This document shows positions 9,294-17,644 of a stretch of 64,000 bases of DNA, piece after piece. The translations under genes were made by a program, and so were the position numbers. Each line of letters begins with the position of its first letter. Position 1 is the first letter of the stretch. The notes beneath the pieces are model-generated. The model ran no database searches and was not told the DNA's origin. It was given only the letters and a program-made list of their open reading frames with translations. This stretch comes from Bacteroides oleiciplenus YIT 12058 (GTDB lineage: Bacteria; Bacteroidota; Bacteroidia; Bacteroidales; Bacteroidaceae). The DNA lies in NCBI RefSeq assembly GCF_000315485.1, contig NZ_JH992947.1, forward strand, positions 1 through 64,000, written 5' to 3'.

Positions 9294-10757
9294 TTATTCA
9301 ACAGATCCTGTTCCAGAAAGAAATTTCACATGCACTTTCTGACCAGCAACCAATTTACATTCATAACCCAGTTCTCCCAAGTTATCACTAACCTCCTTAT
9401 TTTCGCGATATACAATAACGCCGTCAGATACTGTAAACTCACTCTTCCACCAATTTCCTGATTCAGCTACGACACAGATACGGGCTGTACCATCTTGTGT
9501 TGCAGCAGGCGAAATGAAAGCACCTGCTTTATCTGTAGGAACGGCAAACAGAGTAGCTTCATTAGTATCCCAACTATTATTTATAACTCCTCCAAGTAAA
9601 TAAACATTGGGTACCAAGAATTCAATTTTTTTATCAGTAGGAGTTATAGTTACAACCACTATATACCATCCAGATTTACCAATCAGTATATTACCACCTT
9701 TATCTGATAAACCTGCCAATTCTATGGCTTCAGCAGTAATAACATCATCTGAATATCCAAAATCCTGACCAGCCCATTCGGCTATAGGAGAGAACTTGAT
9801 TTCTTCACCTTCTGCATAATACTGCATACTCCAAAATTTACCAGCAGTCTGCGTCATAGGTATCATTTGGCAAGCAGCACCCCAATTCCAATCAGAGCTA
9901 TAAGCCGAACCATTGATATACATTACTTCAGGAAGACCAGTAACCTCCTTAATAGTATAAGTATAATCTTTCACATTAATAATTACCTTCTTTTTCCCGG
10001 CAGCAGCAATACGAATTGCCCCTGCATCCTTGCCTGCTTTATCTCTAAAATCCAACAAGCCGGAAGTAGAAGTATCGCCATCCACATCAGTTCCTAAAGC
10101 GGTTGCCCAATCCGAAGCATCAATACCTGATTTTGGGAAAATCTTCACATTGCAGTTCTCACCTACTTCAATTTCAACAGAGAAAGTATTATCATCTCCT
10201 TCCTCAGCTACAAAAGCCGAGGCTCCTGCCATATTCCATCCATTAAAATCACCCAGAATAAAATAAGCATTTTCAGCAACAGGAGGAGTAACAGGCGTCA
10301 CTGTCATTGTCACATCACCAGAATTAACCAAAGCAGCTTCGCCGGTTGGAGTAACTACAGATGTAGAGGTCTTCAACGTAATAGCACGTGCCACAGCCTG
10401 ACGACTATTATAAGCTGTTTGCGTCAACATATCCAGTTCCTTGGCATCCACTTTCAGCACACCGTTGTTTTCTGCAAAAGGCAATTCTAACACCTTATCA
10501 TTGGCAACCAACTGTATCTTATAGTCAACCACTGTGCAACCTTCTGATACACTACTCAACTTGGCCACTTCTACAGAATCTTCCGTATACGTTTCCATAT
10601 TCAACGCAGCAGTCACACCTGCCATTTGGGCAGATACACTTTTTGCATCCTCCTGAGGATTGGACTGGGGATCAGCCCAGTCCTTAAAGTCTTCGTCACA
10701 AGCCGAAAAGACAGCCAATGAAAGAAGCGCATATACATATATTGAAATCTTTTTCAT
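9294..10757 (-). CDS. SusF/SusE-like surface glycan-binding lipoprotein
   Basis: 487 aa. The start is the ATG at 10757; a longer frame begins with TTG at 10766. Lipobox at C20 (FSAC), followed by acidic DEDF, the kind of export signal that sends Bacteroides lipoproteins to the cell surface. An N-terminal Ig-like domain is followed by three repeated beta domains: one from YFILGDFNGW, one from MYINGSAYSSDWNWG, and one from VYLLGGVINNSWD. These resemble the starch-binding modules of SusE/SusF, and aromatic residues are frequent. Last gene of the susCDEF-like operon, 24 bp from the susE-like gene. Confidence 0.8.
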   Translation of the reverse strand: MKKISIYVYALLSLAVFSACDEDFKDWADPQSNPQEDAKSVSAQMAGVTAALNMETYTEDSVEVAKLSSVSEGCTVVDYKIQLVANDKVLELPFAENNGVLKVDAKELDMLTQTAYNSRQAVARAITLKTSTSVVTPTGEAALVNSGDVTMTVTPVTPPVAENAYFILGDFNGWNMAGASAFVAEEGDDNTFSVEIEVGENCNVKIFPKSGIDASDWATALGTDVDGDTSTSGLLDFRDKAGKDAGAIRIAAAGKKKVIINVKDYTYTIKEVTGLPEVMYINGSAYSSDWNWGAACQMIPMTQTAGKFWSMQYYAEGEEIKFSPIAEWAGQDFGYSDDVITAEAIELAGLSDKGGNILIGKSGWYIVVVTITPTDKKIEFLVPNVYLLGGVINNSWDTNEATLFAVPTDKAGAFISPAATQDGTARICVVAESGNWWKSEFTVSDGVIVYRENKEVSDNLGELGYECKLVAGQKVHVKFLSGTGSVE

Positions 10758-10781
10758 GTTCTTCAAATTAAAGGTTAATAA

Positions 10782-11960
10782 CTATTCTATGCTACCTTTG
10801 CCAGTGATAAAGTTCACCTTCACCTTCTTACCAGCACCTATGTTCGTTGCAAAGCCTTGAGCCGCCAATTCACCGCCATTCTCACGATATTTAATTTCAC
10901 CGTCAAAAACCACGAACTCACTCTTCCACCAGTCTATGCCCGGAACTTTAGCGAAGATTCTCAAAGAACCACCACCAACTGTTGCCGGAGAAATAAATGG
11001 TTCTGCAGGAGATGCAGGTGCCGTAAATTTATAGGCATTATCTTCGCCTCCCCATGCACCGGTTAGGGGTTCGCCAGTCAGATAAACAGCTACTTCAAAG
11101 AACTCAAGAGTATATGTAATAGCTGTTCCAGCCAGTTTTGCAGTAATCACAACCATATACCATCCCGTCTTACCAATACCTATATTGAGGTTTCCGTATC
11201 CATCATCTACACCTCCTGCTCCTGCAAAGTCTTTAGAAGCATCAGGAATCAGTCCGTCAAAGTAAGCAGTTTCACCGCCCCAGCCGGCCATCGTATTAAA
11301 CTTCATTTGGTTACCAGCTTGGAAATATTGAATTCTCCAGAATTTACCAGGAGTTTCAGTTGCAGCAACAAGCTTAATCCAGTTACCCCATTCAGATGCA
11401 CCTTCCATATCACCAGTCATATATAATTCGGTGGGCAATGCAACTGGAGCCTCAGCTTTATAACCTAAAACCTGTGGCAACTTAATCACATTAGAATAAC
11501 ATAGCCCTCTTGCTGGTGCCGAAGTCAAACTTGCTTTCAAACGGAAATACAAAGGAATTGTTTCTTTCGGGAAATCACCTTCACCAGTGGTATCCCACAG
11601 GTCAACCAAAGCTAAAGCCAACTCAACTGCATCTACATTCACTTTGGTAGAAGTATAAACGGTAGAAAGCGTCACATAATTGGCATCTACGCCATCACTT
11701 GCTTCTACAAAATTATCAGACAAGCACATTTGAACCGCATAAGTGGTACCCATAGGAACACCATAATCTGGTTGTGAACAAGTGAACTCTAAAGATGTAG
11801 AGTTAGCCAAATCATATACATTATTCTCTGCGTAAGGCGGAACATTCAGTACGAACGAGTCTGGCTCTTTTAAGGTAGGATTACTGTCTCTGTCCGATTC
11901 ACAAGCAGAAAAAGCGAGCAACCCTAAAGTTATAAGCATTAAGCCATATATCTTTTTCAT
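10782..11960 (-). CDS. SusE-like surface glycan-binding lipoprotein
   Basis: 392 aa. Lipobox at C20 (FSAC) with following ESDRD. Residues 30-140 fit the SusE N-terminal domain (PF14292: DLANSTSLEFTCSQPDYG, Ig-like). Two SusE/SusF modules follow, from LYMTGDMEGASEWGNW and from VYLTGEPLTGAWGG. Each ends in a strand like its paralogue downstream (DWWKSEFVV, then KYRENGGEL). It presumably holds alpha-glucan at the cell surface beside SusCD. SusE-type domains are known mainly from starch loci, but other ligands cannot be excluded. Confidence 0.82.
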   Translation of the reverse strand: MKKIYGLMLITLGLLAFSACESDRDSNPTLKEPDSFVLNVPPYAENNVYDLANSTSLEFTCSQPDYGVPMGTTYAVQMCLSDNFVEASDGVDANYVTLSTVYTSTKVNVDAVELALALVDLWDTTGEGDFPKETIPLYFRLKASLTSAPARGLCYSNVIKLPQVLGYKAEAPVALPTELYMTGDMEGASEWGNWIKLVAATETPGKFWRIQYFQAGNQMKFNTMAGWGGETAYFDGLIPDASKDFAGAGGVDDGYGNLNIGIGKTGWYMVVITAKLAGTAITYTLEFFEVAVYLTGEPLTGAWGGEDNAYKFTAPASPAEPFISPATVGGGSLRIFAKVPGIDWWKSEFVVFDGEIKYRENGGELAAQGFATNIGAGKKVKVNFITGKGSIE

Positions 11961-11987
11961 GATTAGTCTTTCTTTATTAGTTAAACA

Positions 11988-13577
11988 TTAATATCCGGTA
12001 TTCTGCGTCATGTTCTCATTAGAGTTCATGTCAGAGTCAGGAATAGGATACACATTATAAATAGAACTCACGGATGTACCATCAGCTACGCCACCTTTCC
12101 AATCCCACAAATATTTATTGGTAGTCAGATAATCGTAACGAACCAAGTCTGTACGTCGGAAACCTTCCAAGTGAAGTTCACGGGCACGTTCATCCAAAAT
12201 GTAATCCAAAGTCATATCATCTTCCGTGGCGGGAGTGGCATGTGCGCGGTTACGCAATTCATTGATATCCCTCAAAATGTCAGCCTTTGCAACAGTACCC
12301 AAGCGCAAATTAGCTTCTGCGCGTATCAGATAAGCCTCAGCCAAGCGGAATAATGGAATATCCGTATCAGGAACAATAGGATCTTGTCCGTTAGTGCCAT
12401 CCGACTTAGAACCTGTCCATTTTACGAGAGAGAAACCATCGGTAAATTTCGTTACGGTCTCCAGTTTAACCTGGCGTTTTCCACCACCTTCACCCGAATA
12501 AAACAGGGCACGATCGTCTTTGGCCGCTGCAATCACTTCACTTACACTTTCGGTCAACGGAGCCTCATCTGTTTTTTCAAAGAACTTGCCAACTAAAGCC
12601 TCACGCGAACGGATACAAGACCAGCCTTCGGAAATACCCCATGCCGGCATACCAGTGATACGTGTAGCAGCAACCAAGAAGAAGGATCCACCATAAGATT
12701 TCGTTTTAATACCATCCTGGCATAGTGGGAAGATAATTTCTTTCTTGGCATTTGCATTCGTTCCGTTATCTGCCATAAAAAGTTGTGCATAGTTATCGCA
12801 TAAGTCATAACCAGAGCCTATCACTTTGGTAGCATACGTGGCCGCTTCACTCCAATGGGCTGTACCGGTATAAACCTGTCCATTCAGATACATACGTGCA
12901 CGCAACAGCCAGTTGGCAGCTTTGTCTGCACGTCCATAAGGAGCTGTACCCGGTTCGTACATATCATTCTCGATAGCTTCCAATTCACTTTCTATGTAGT
13001 CAAAAACCTCTTTGCGGCTCTTCTGTACCGGAAGATCATTATTGAAATGTTCCTTGAAAGGTGCCTTTCCAAACAAATCCATAAAGTTATAATAATAATA
13101 AGCACGCAAGAAACGAGCCTCAGCACGTTGCTTTAGCGAAGCTTCATCCGTCTTGCCTTCGGTTTCGTCTAAGAAGAAGTTACATAAGGTTATGTTATAG
13201 CCAATACGATTATAAAGCATTTCAATATTACCGTCAGCTGAATTCCAGCGCATATAGATTAATTCCGGTATACCGGCATCCATCCATGTCCAGATCATTT
13301 CATCTGTACAATATTCGTTGGCAGTGAACAGAGAGCGATAGAAAGCACTCTTACCTTCATCAGGCGATATGATATCCGGCTTACCGGAAGGACCAGTCTG
13401 ACCAGTCATAACCAAAGCGGCATATAGTTTATTGAACACCTCGTCTTGCACAAAAGCACTGGAGGTCTGCGGGTCTATTGGACTGATATCCAAATCATTT
13501 ATGCAGGACGCCGTGCTGAAAAGCAATAAGACGGACAACGCTGCCGGGAATAATAATTTTAAATATCTGAATTTCAT
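11988..13577 (-). CDS. SusD/RagB-family nutrient-binding lipoprotein
   Basis: 529 aa outer-membrane lipoprotein that caps the SusC channel and captures glycan. Lipobox STASC with C25. SusD features: N-terminal DLDISPIDPQTSSAF, the TPR-like helical region with AEARFLRAYYYYNFMDLFG (about 152-170), and the C-terminal RDINELRNRAHA and LDERARELHLEGFRRTDLVRY motifs. It ends in MNSNENMTQNTGY, a usual SusD end. 29 bp downstream of susC, so it is co-transcribed with it. Confidence 0.95.
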   Translation of the reverse strand: MKFRYLKLLFPAALSVLLLFSTASCINDLDISPIDPQTSSAFVQDEVFNKLYAALVMTGQTGPSGKPDIISPDEGKSAFYRSLFTANEYCTDEMIWTWMDAGIPELIYMRWNSADGNIEMLYNRIGYNITLCNFFLDETEGKTDEASLKQRAEARFLRAYYYYNFMDLFGKAPFKEHFNNDLPVQKSRKEVFDYIESELEAIENDMYEPGTAPYGRADKAANWLLRARMYLNGQVYTGTAHWSEAATYATKVIGSGYDLCDNYAQLFMADNGTNANAKKEIIFPLCQDGIKTKSYGGSFFLVAATRITGMPAWGISEGWSCIRSREALVGKFFEKTDEAPLTESVSEVIAAAKDDRALFYSGEGGGKRQVKLETVTKFTDGFSLVKWTGSKSDGTNGQDPIVPDTDIPLFRLAEAYLIRAEANLRLGTVAKADILRDINELRNRAHATPATEDDMTLDYILDERARELHLEGFRRTDLVRYDYLTTNKYLWDWKGGVADGTSVSSIYNVYPIPDSDMNSNENMTQNTGY

Positions 13578-13606
13578 AATGTTTTCTTTATTAAAAAGTT
13601 ATAGAA

Positions 13607-16600
13607 TTAGAATTGAAGGCTTAGTCCCAATAAGAAGGTCATCGGACGGGGATAGATATTATTATCAATGCCATCCTTTACTTCAGGATCAAGTCCGCTA
13701 TATTTTGTTATTATGAACGGATTCTGAACCGTTGCATAAATACGACCGCTGGTACCTTTGTAACCATTGGAGTGGAACAATCCGTCGAACGAATAACCTA
13801 CAACAATGTTGTCACAACGCAAAAACGAAGCATTCTGCACAAAATAATCGGATAAATACCAGTCACCTTGACCACTAAATCCTAATTTAACAGCTTCTTT
13901 TGGGCGGTTACTATACGCACTGTTCGAATAGATAGAAGTACCCACACGGCTATTTCCCGCCAATACGTCATTGTAAACATAGTTATTCAAGCTTGCACGC
14001 AATGAAAAGCTGAAGTCCCAATTCTTCCATATCATCTTAGAAGTCAAACCCATCAAAACATCGGCTGCCGGTTTCTTATAGATATATTTATCTGCAGAGT
14101 TAACTATGCCATCACCGTTACGGTCAACAAATGTATTTTCAATCGGCTTGCCATCTGCATCATATACCTGCTGAAACACATAGAAGGATCTGATAGGATA
14201 TCCTACTTTATGAGCTTGGGCTTTACCACCAATACCAGCAGAAACACTTCCTTCAGCTACATAATAAGAAGGATCATTGTTTCCAGTCAATTTGGTGATT
14301 TCATTCGAATTCCAAGTGATATTATAACCCAAATCCCAAGTAAAATCTTTCGTTACGATAGGCTTCGCATTAATTGTGAATTCCAGACCTGTGTTCTTCA
14401 GAGAACCGATGTTGCTCATTAAACTGGAATTAAAATTAAGCAAAGTCGGTATTTTCAGCGTATTAATCAAATCTTTCGTTTCTCGATAGTAAAAATCAAC
14501 GGAACCTGTGATACGTCCATTCAGGAAACCATAGTCCAAACCTGCATTCCAGGTGGTAGTCTGTTCCCACTTCAAGTCTTTATTATATTCTTTCGGACGG
14601 GAGTTTGTTTCAAAATCTCCGCCAAAAGGATAATATCCACCATTACCACTTGTCGTATACAGAGGCATATAAGGAAAGTCCTTATCCTCACCAAGATTTT
14701 GTTGTCCTGTGATACCCCAGCCTAAACGGAGTTTCAAGTCAGACAATGCATTGACATCTTTCAAAAAACCTTCTTCTTTCATCTTCCAGCCTAATGCCAA
14801 TGAAGGGAATGTACTCCAACGGTTATCTTTTGAGAAACGAGAAGTACCGTCCTGACGAAGAGTGAACGTCACTAAATAGCGGTTAAGCAAAGAATAGTTC
14901 AGACGACCAAAGAAAGAAACCAGCGTGCTATGATAGCCAAATGCACTTTGAGAACGCAATGTCGGATTATACGCTTCACCCGTCAACTGGTTAGTACCCT
15001 GACCTATTCCATAACCTGTACGGTGGAAGTGTTGTTCTTCAGCACCAATCATTACATCAATGAAATGATCTTTCAATTCTTTGGTATACTGCAAGTATGC
15101 ATTACCTGACAGATTATATTTATATTCATAATCCGCTCCATCCCATCCATAATAATGATTGGAGTAAGAATATGGAGAAATAGTATTAGCCTCTCTACCT
15201 TCTGAATAGTCAGCGCCCAAATTTGCATGTAACTTCAGGTCAGGCAGGAAATGGAACTTGTAATCCACTTCTATATTTCCAACAAAACTCTTGTTCTTTG
15301 CTCTTTTATTCTGCAACTCCAACAAAGCCAATGGATTTTGAGTAGCATTCGAGTTTTTAGTTATCGGCCAATTCGGATCATTAAATGCAGCATCCGCAGT
15401 ATATTGCCAGAAGCCACCGAAAAGTTTACCCGTATCGGTATCATCGTATACAGGACGAGTAGGGTCCATAGCTAAAGCCGAACCGATAGCGCCACCATCT
15501 GCATAACGATTTTTGGCAACCATCACTTTTGCATTAACATTAAATTTCAGATGATCCTCGAAGAATGTAGGAGAAACATTACCCGAAACTGTGTAACGCT
15601 CAAAATTAGAGGTCTTTACAATACCATTCTGATCCGTATAACCAAGTGAGAGGCGATAAGGCATATTCTTTAAACCACCAGTAATAGTGACATTATGGTC
15701 GTGGCTAACAGCCGGACGATAAATTTCACTTTGCCAGTCAGTATTGGCAGTGCCCAGTGGAGCAGGCAATTTGTCTTCGCCACCATAAACATTAGCCATA
15801 TAGGCACGGTATTCATTGCCATCCATCACATCGACCGTAGAACGAATGACACCCACTGAAACATTACCATCGTAAGAAACCTTTGGAGCAGAACCAGATG
15901 CACCTCTTTTGGTAGTAATGATAATTACACCATTAGATGCACGAGAGCCATAGATAGCTGTAGCCGAAGCGTCTTTCAATACCGTAAGAGTTTCAATATC
16001 ATTCGGATTCACCATAGCCAGTGGATTGCTCAAACCTTTCACACCTGCATTATCCATAGCCAAACCATCAATCACAATCAACGGATCATTGACTGCATTC
16101 AATGAAGAACCACCACGGATACGAATCTGTGCACCGGCACCCGGAGTACCACCATCGGAGATGATACTTACACCAGCTATTTTACCGGTCATCATATCTT
16201 GAGCATTGGTAGTCATACCTTTACTGATTTTATCAGGTTTGATAGCTGTAACCGAACCTGTAGCATCATTCTTTTTCACAGTACCGTATCCGATTACCAC
16301 AACAGCATCCAGAAGTTGTGAATCATCCTGTAGAGTCACCATAACAGTGGAAGCCGCCTTTACTTCTTCCGTTTTATAGCCGATAAAAGAAATAGTAAGC
16401 ATAGCTCCTTGCGGAACACTCAACGTAAAGTTTCCATCCAAATCAGTGATTGTACCATTCGCAGGATTTCCTTTCTCTACGACATTTGCGCCTATCACTT
16501 CTAACCCCGTGGCATCTTTTACATGCCCTTTCACGGTGATGTTCTGTGCATAAACGCCTACAGACAAGAATAACCCTACTAATAGGGGAAGAATCATTTG

Positions 16601-16627
16601 ATAGATTCTAAGATTAACTTGCTTCAT
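13607..16627 (-). CDS. SusC-family TonB-dependent receptor
   Basis: 1006 aa outer-membrane importer. Signal peptide to about residue 27 (GVYAQ). A carboxypeptidase-regulatory-like beta domain (about 30-105) leads to the plug with DAVVVIGYGTVKK, typical of SusC, then a 22-strand barrel. There is no STN domain, so control through an ECF anti-sigma is not expected. This fits regulation by the LacI or HTCS protein nearby. First gene of the susCDEF operon; 1 kb of gene-poor DNA with a LacI-type operator lies upstream. Confidence 0.95.
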   Translation of the reverse strand: MKQVNLRIYQMILPLLVGLFLSVGVYAQNITVKGHVKDATGLEVIGANVVEKGNPANGTITDLDGNFTLSVPQGAMLTISFIGYKTEEVKAASTVMVTLQDDSQLLDAVVVIGYGTVKKNDATGSVTAIKPDKISKGMTTNAQDMMTGKIAGVSIISDGGTPGAGAQIRIRGGSSLNAVNDPLIVIDGLAMDNAGVKGLSNPLAMVNPNDIETLTVLKDASATAIYGSRASNGVIIITTKRGASGSAPKVSYDGNVSVGVIRSTVDVMDGNEYRAYMANVYGGEDKLPAPLGTANTDWQSEIYRPAVSHDHNVTITGGLKNMPYRLSLGYTDQNGIVKTSNFERYTVSGNVSPTFFEDHLKFNVNAKVMVAKNRYADGGAIGSALAMDPTRPVYDDTDTGKLFGGFWQYTADAAFNDPNWPITKNSNATQNPLALLELQNKRAKNKSFVGNIEVDYKFHFLPDLKLHANLGADYSEGREANTISPYSYSNHYYGWDGADYEYKYNLSGNAYLQYTKELKDHFIDVMIGAEEQHFHRTGYGIGQGTNQLTGEAYNPTLRSQSAFGYHSTLVSFFGRLNYSLLNRYLVTFTLRQDGTSRFSKDNRWSTFPSLALGWKMKEEGFLKDVNALSDLKLRLGWGITGQQNLGEDKDFPYMPLYTTSGNGGYYPFGGDFETNSRPKEYNKDLKWEQTTTWNAGLDYGFLNGRITGSVDFYYRETKDLINTLKIPTLLNFNSSLMSNIGSLKNTGLEFTINAKPIVTKDFTWDLGYNITWNSNEITKLTGNNDPSYYVAEGSVSAGIGGKAQAHKVGYPIRSFYVFQQVYDADGKPIENTFVDRNGDGIVNSADKYIYKKPAADVLMGLTSKMIWKNWDFSFSLRASLNNYVYNDVLAGNSRVGTSIYSNSAYSNRPKEAVKLGFSGQGDWYLSDYFVQNASFLRCDNIVVGYSFDGLFHSNGYKGTSGRIYATVQNPFIITKYSGLDPEVKDGIDNNIYPRPMTFLLGLSLQF

Positions 16628-16730
16628 GCATTTAAAAAATTAAAGTTAACAATATTAATTACCTATATATATTATTCGAAATTATCTTTCGATGTCTTTT
16701 TGCTTTTAAGGTATCTATAACATGACGCAA

Positions 16731-16738
16731 CAAAAATA
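16731..16738 (-). promoter_or_regulatory. candidate -7 box of the susC operon
   Basis: TATTTTTG on the minus strand, about 104 bp before the susC start, fits TAnnTTTG. No good -33 box is seen at the right distance, which would fit a promoter needing an activator. Confidence 0.35.
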
Positions 16739-16793
16739 TGCTTTATTAAAATATTAAAATATAAGAAAGATAAGAAATATGCAATAGCAACAG

Positions 16794-16807
16794 TGCAAAC
16801 GATTGCA
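16794..16807. promoter_or_regulatory. LacI-type operator upstream of susC
   Basis: TGCAAACGATTGCA is a near-perfect palindrome around a central CG, differing by one base from the perfect operator-like palindrome at 28629-28642 before the lacI gene. It is about 56 bp upstream of the candidate -7 box. More TTGCAC copies follow directly to 16826, so a second weaker site may overlap. Binding by the window's LacI protein is inferred. Confidence 0.55.
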
Positions 16808-17008
16808 CGGAATTGCACAATTGCACCCGGCTAAATCTATTGCTGCACACAAATATCTTTAGTCTTAATGCAAGTTATATATTTTAGACAGATAAGCTCT
16901 CAAGAACTATTTATGGGACAAGTAATATATGCATATAAATTATTATTCTAAGCAAGAATTATTTCACCTTGATTATCAATAGATTACAAAATATTAATTT
17001 TCTATCAA

Positions 17009-17070
17009 CAAGAAGTTAGGAGTTTGTCGGAAAGGAATTAACTCCTTGTTGGCAAACTCCTAACTCCTTG
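17009..17070. repeat. 18-bp hairpin stem
   Basis: 17009-17026 pairs with 17053-17070 with one mismatch (core AGTTAGGAGTTTG/CAAACTCCTAACT). It lies downstream of the relic gene at 17137-17304 and may be the old terminator of its parent, although no clear U-tract follows. Confidence 0.5.
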
Positions 17071-17136
17071 TATATGGTAAATTGAAGTCTTTTTTATTTC
17101 TTTACATCACACCTACAGGTAATAGCAGCACCGTGG

Positions 17137-17304
17137 CTAATCCACCATCCATCCCCCAATCGTCCTCATGGCACTATCGAAATTCACGCCGACTTTTATA
17201 ATCCGTTTACCATCTGCCATATAAAGAACATATATACAATCACGATTGCGTAACTGCTCAAAGTTCTGTATTCCTATCGGGTAACGTCTATAATTCTTGT
17301 CCAT
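17137..17304 (-). pseudogene. relic of an AAA-ATPase-like/PD-(D/E)XK (DUF1703) gene
   Basis: A 55-codon open frame. The first part (NYRRYPIGIQNFEQLRN and CIYV) matches the start of the widespread Bacteroides AAA-ATPase-like/PD-(D/E)XK family (typically about 520 aa). The rest (LYMADGKRIIKVGVNFDS, RTIGGW) matches the very C-terminal strand pair of the same family. The roughly 450 residues between are missing, as if an in-frame deletion fused both ends. No activity is expected. The family match is from memory of its conserved ends. Confidence 0.65.
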
Positions 17305-17439
17305 ATCTGCTTTTGTTTTTACAAGTCACATCTTGTTATGGCAAAGATGATATATATCACAGAAACTTCACTCTTCGAAAAAAGAATCAATTCCATAGCA
17401 TCTCCATGCAACCTCCATGCAATCTCCGTAACATCTCCA

Positions 17440-17517
17440 TACCCGGTCCGTATCTGCTCCGTATCAGTTCGCTTCCTATAGATACGGAGATGATACGGAA
17501 CAGATACGGACCGGGTA
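17440..17517. repeat. 26-bp inverted repeat with internal GATACGGA repeats
   Basis: 17440-17465 pairs with 17492-17517 with a single mismatch, around a 26-nt loop. GATACGGA occurs three times on the right side, and CTCCATGCAA-like repeats lie just left (17400-17440). No protein is supported here. Confidence 0.7.
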
Positions 17518-17574
17518 CGGCCTTGACAAGGCTACATTAAATTTCCTTTTTTAAACTAACGAATAGATATTATT

Positions 17575-17627
17575 CATCCTTACCGCGCATTTGCAGTAGA
17601 TACAAATGCACAGTAAGGATGTTTTTT
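17575..17627 (+). terminator. two-step hairpin with T6 tail
   Basis: Outer stem CATCCTTAC/GTAAGGATG (17575-17583 and 17613-17621), inner stem GCATTTG/CAAATGC, then TTTTTT at 17622-17627 on the plus strand. No plus-strand gene is upstream. It could also act as a weaker stop for the GH2 gene read from the right. Confidence 0.5.
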
Positions 17628-17644
17628 AATCAGATGTTACACAA

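Noticed and set aside
17400..17517. Short repeats that might suggest a CRISPR array.
   Set aside because: The units are irregular, about 10 bases long, without equal-length unique spacers, and no cas gene is nearby.
16628..17644. A tRNA gene or attachment site in the 1 kb gap.
   Set aside because: No cloverleaf or conserved T-loop sequence was seen; the hairpins there are long simple stems.
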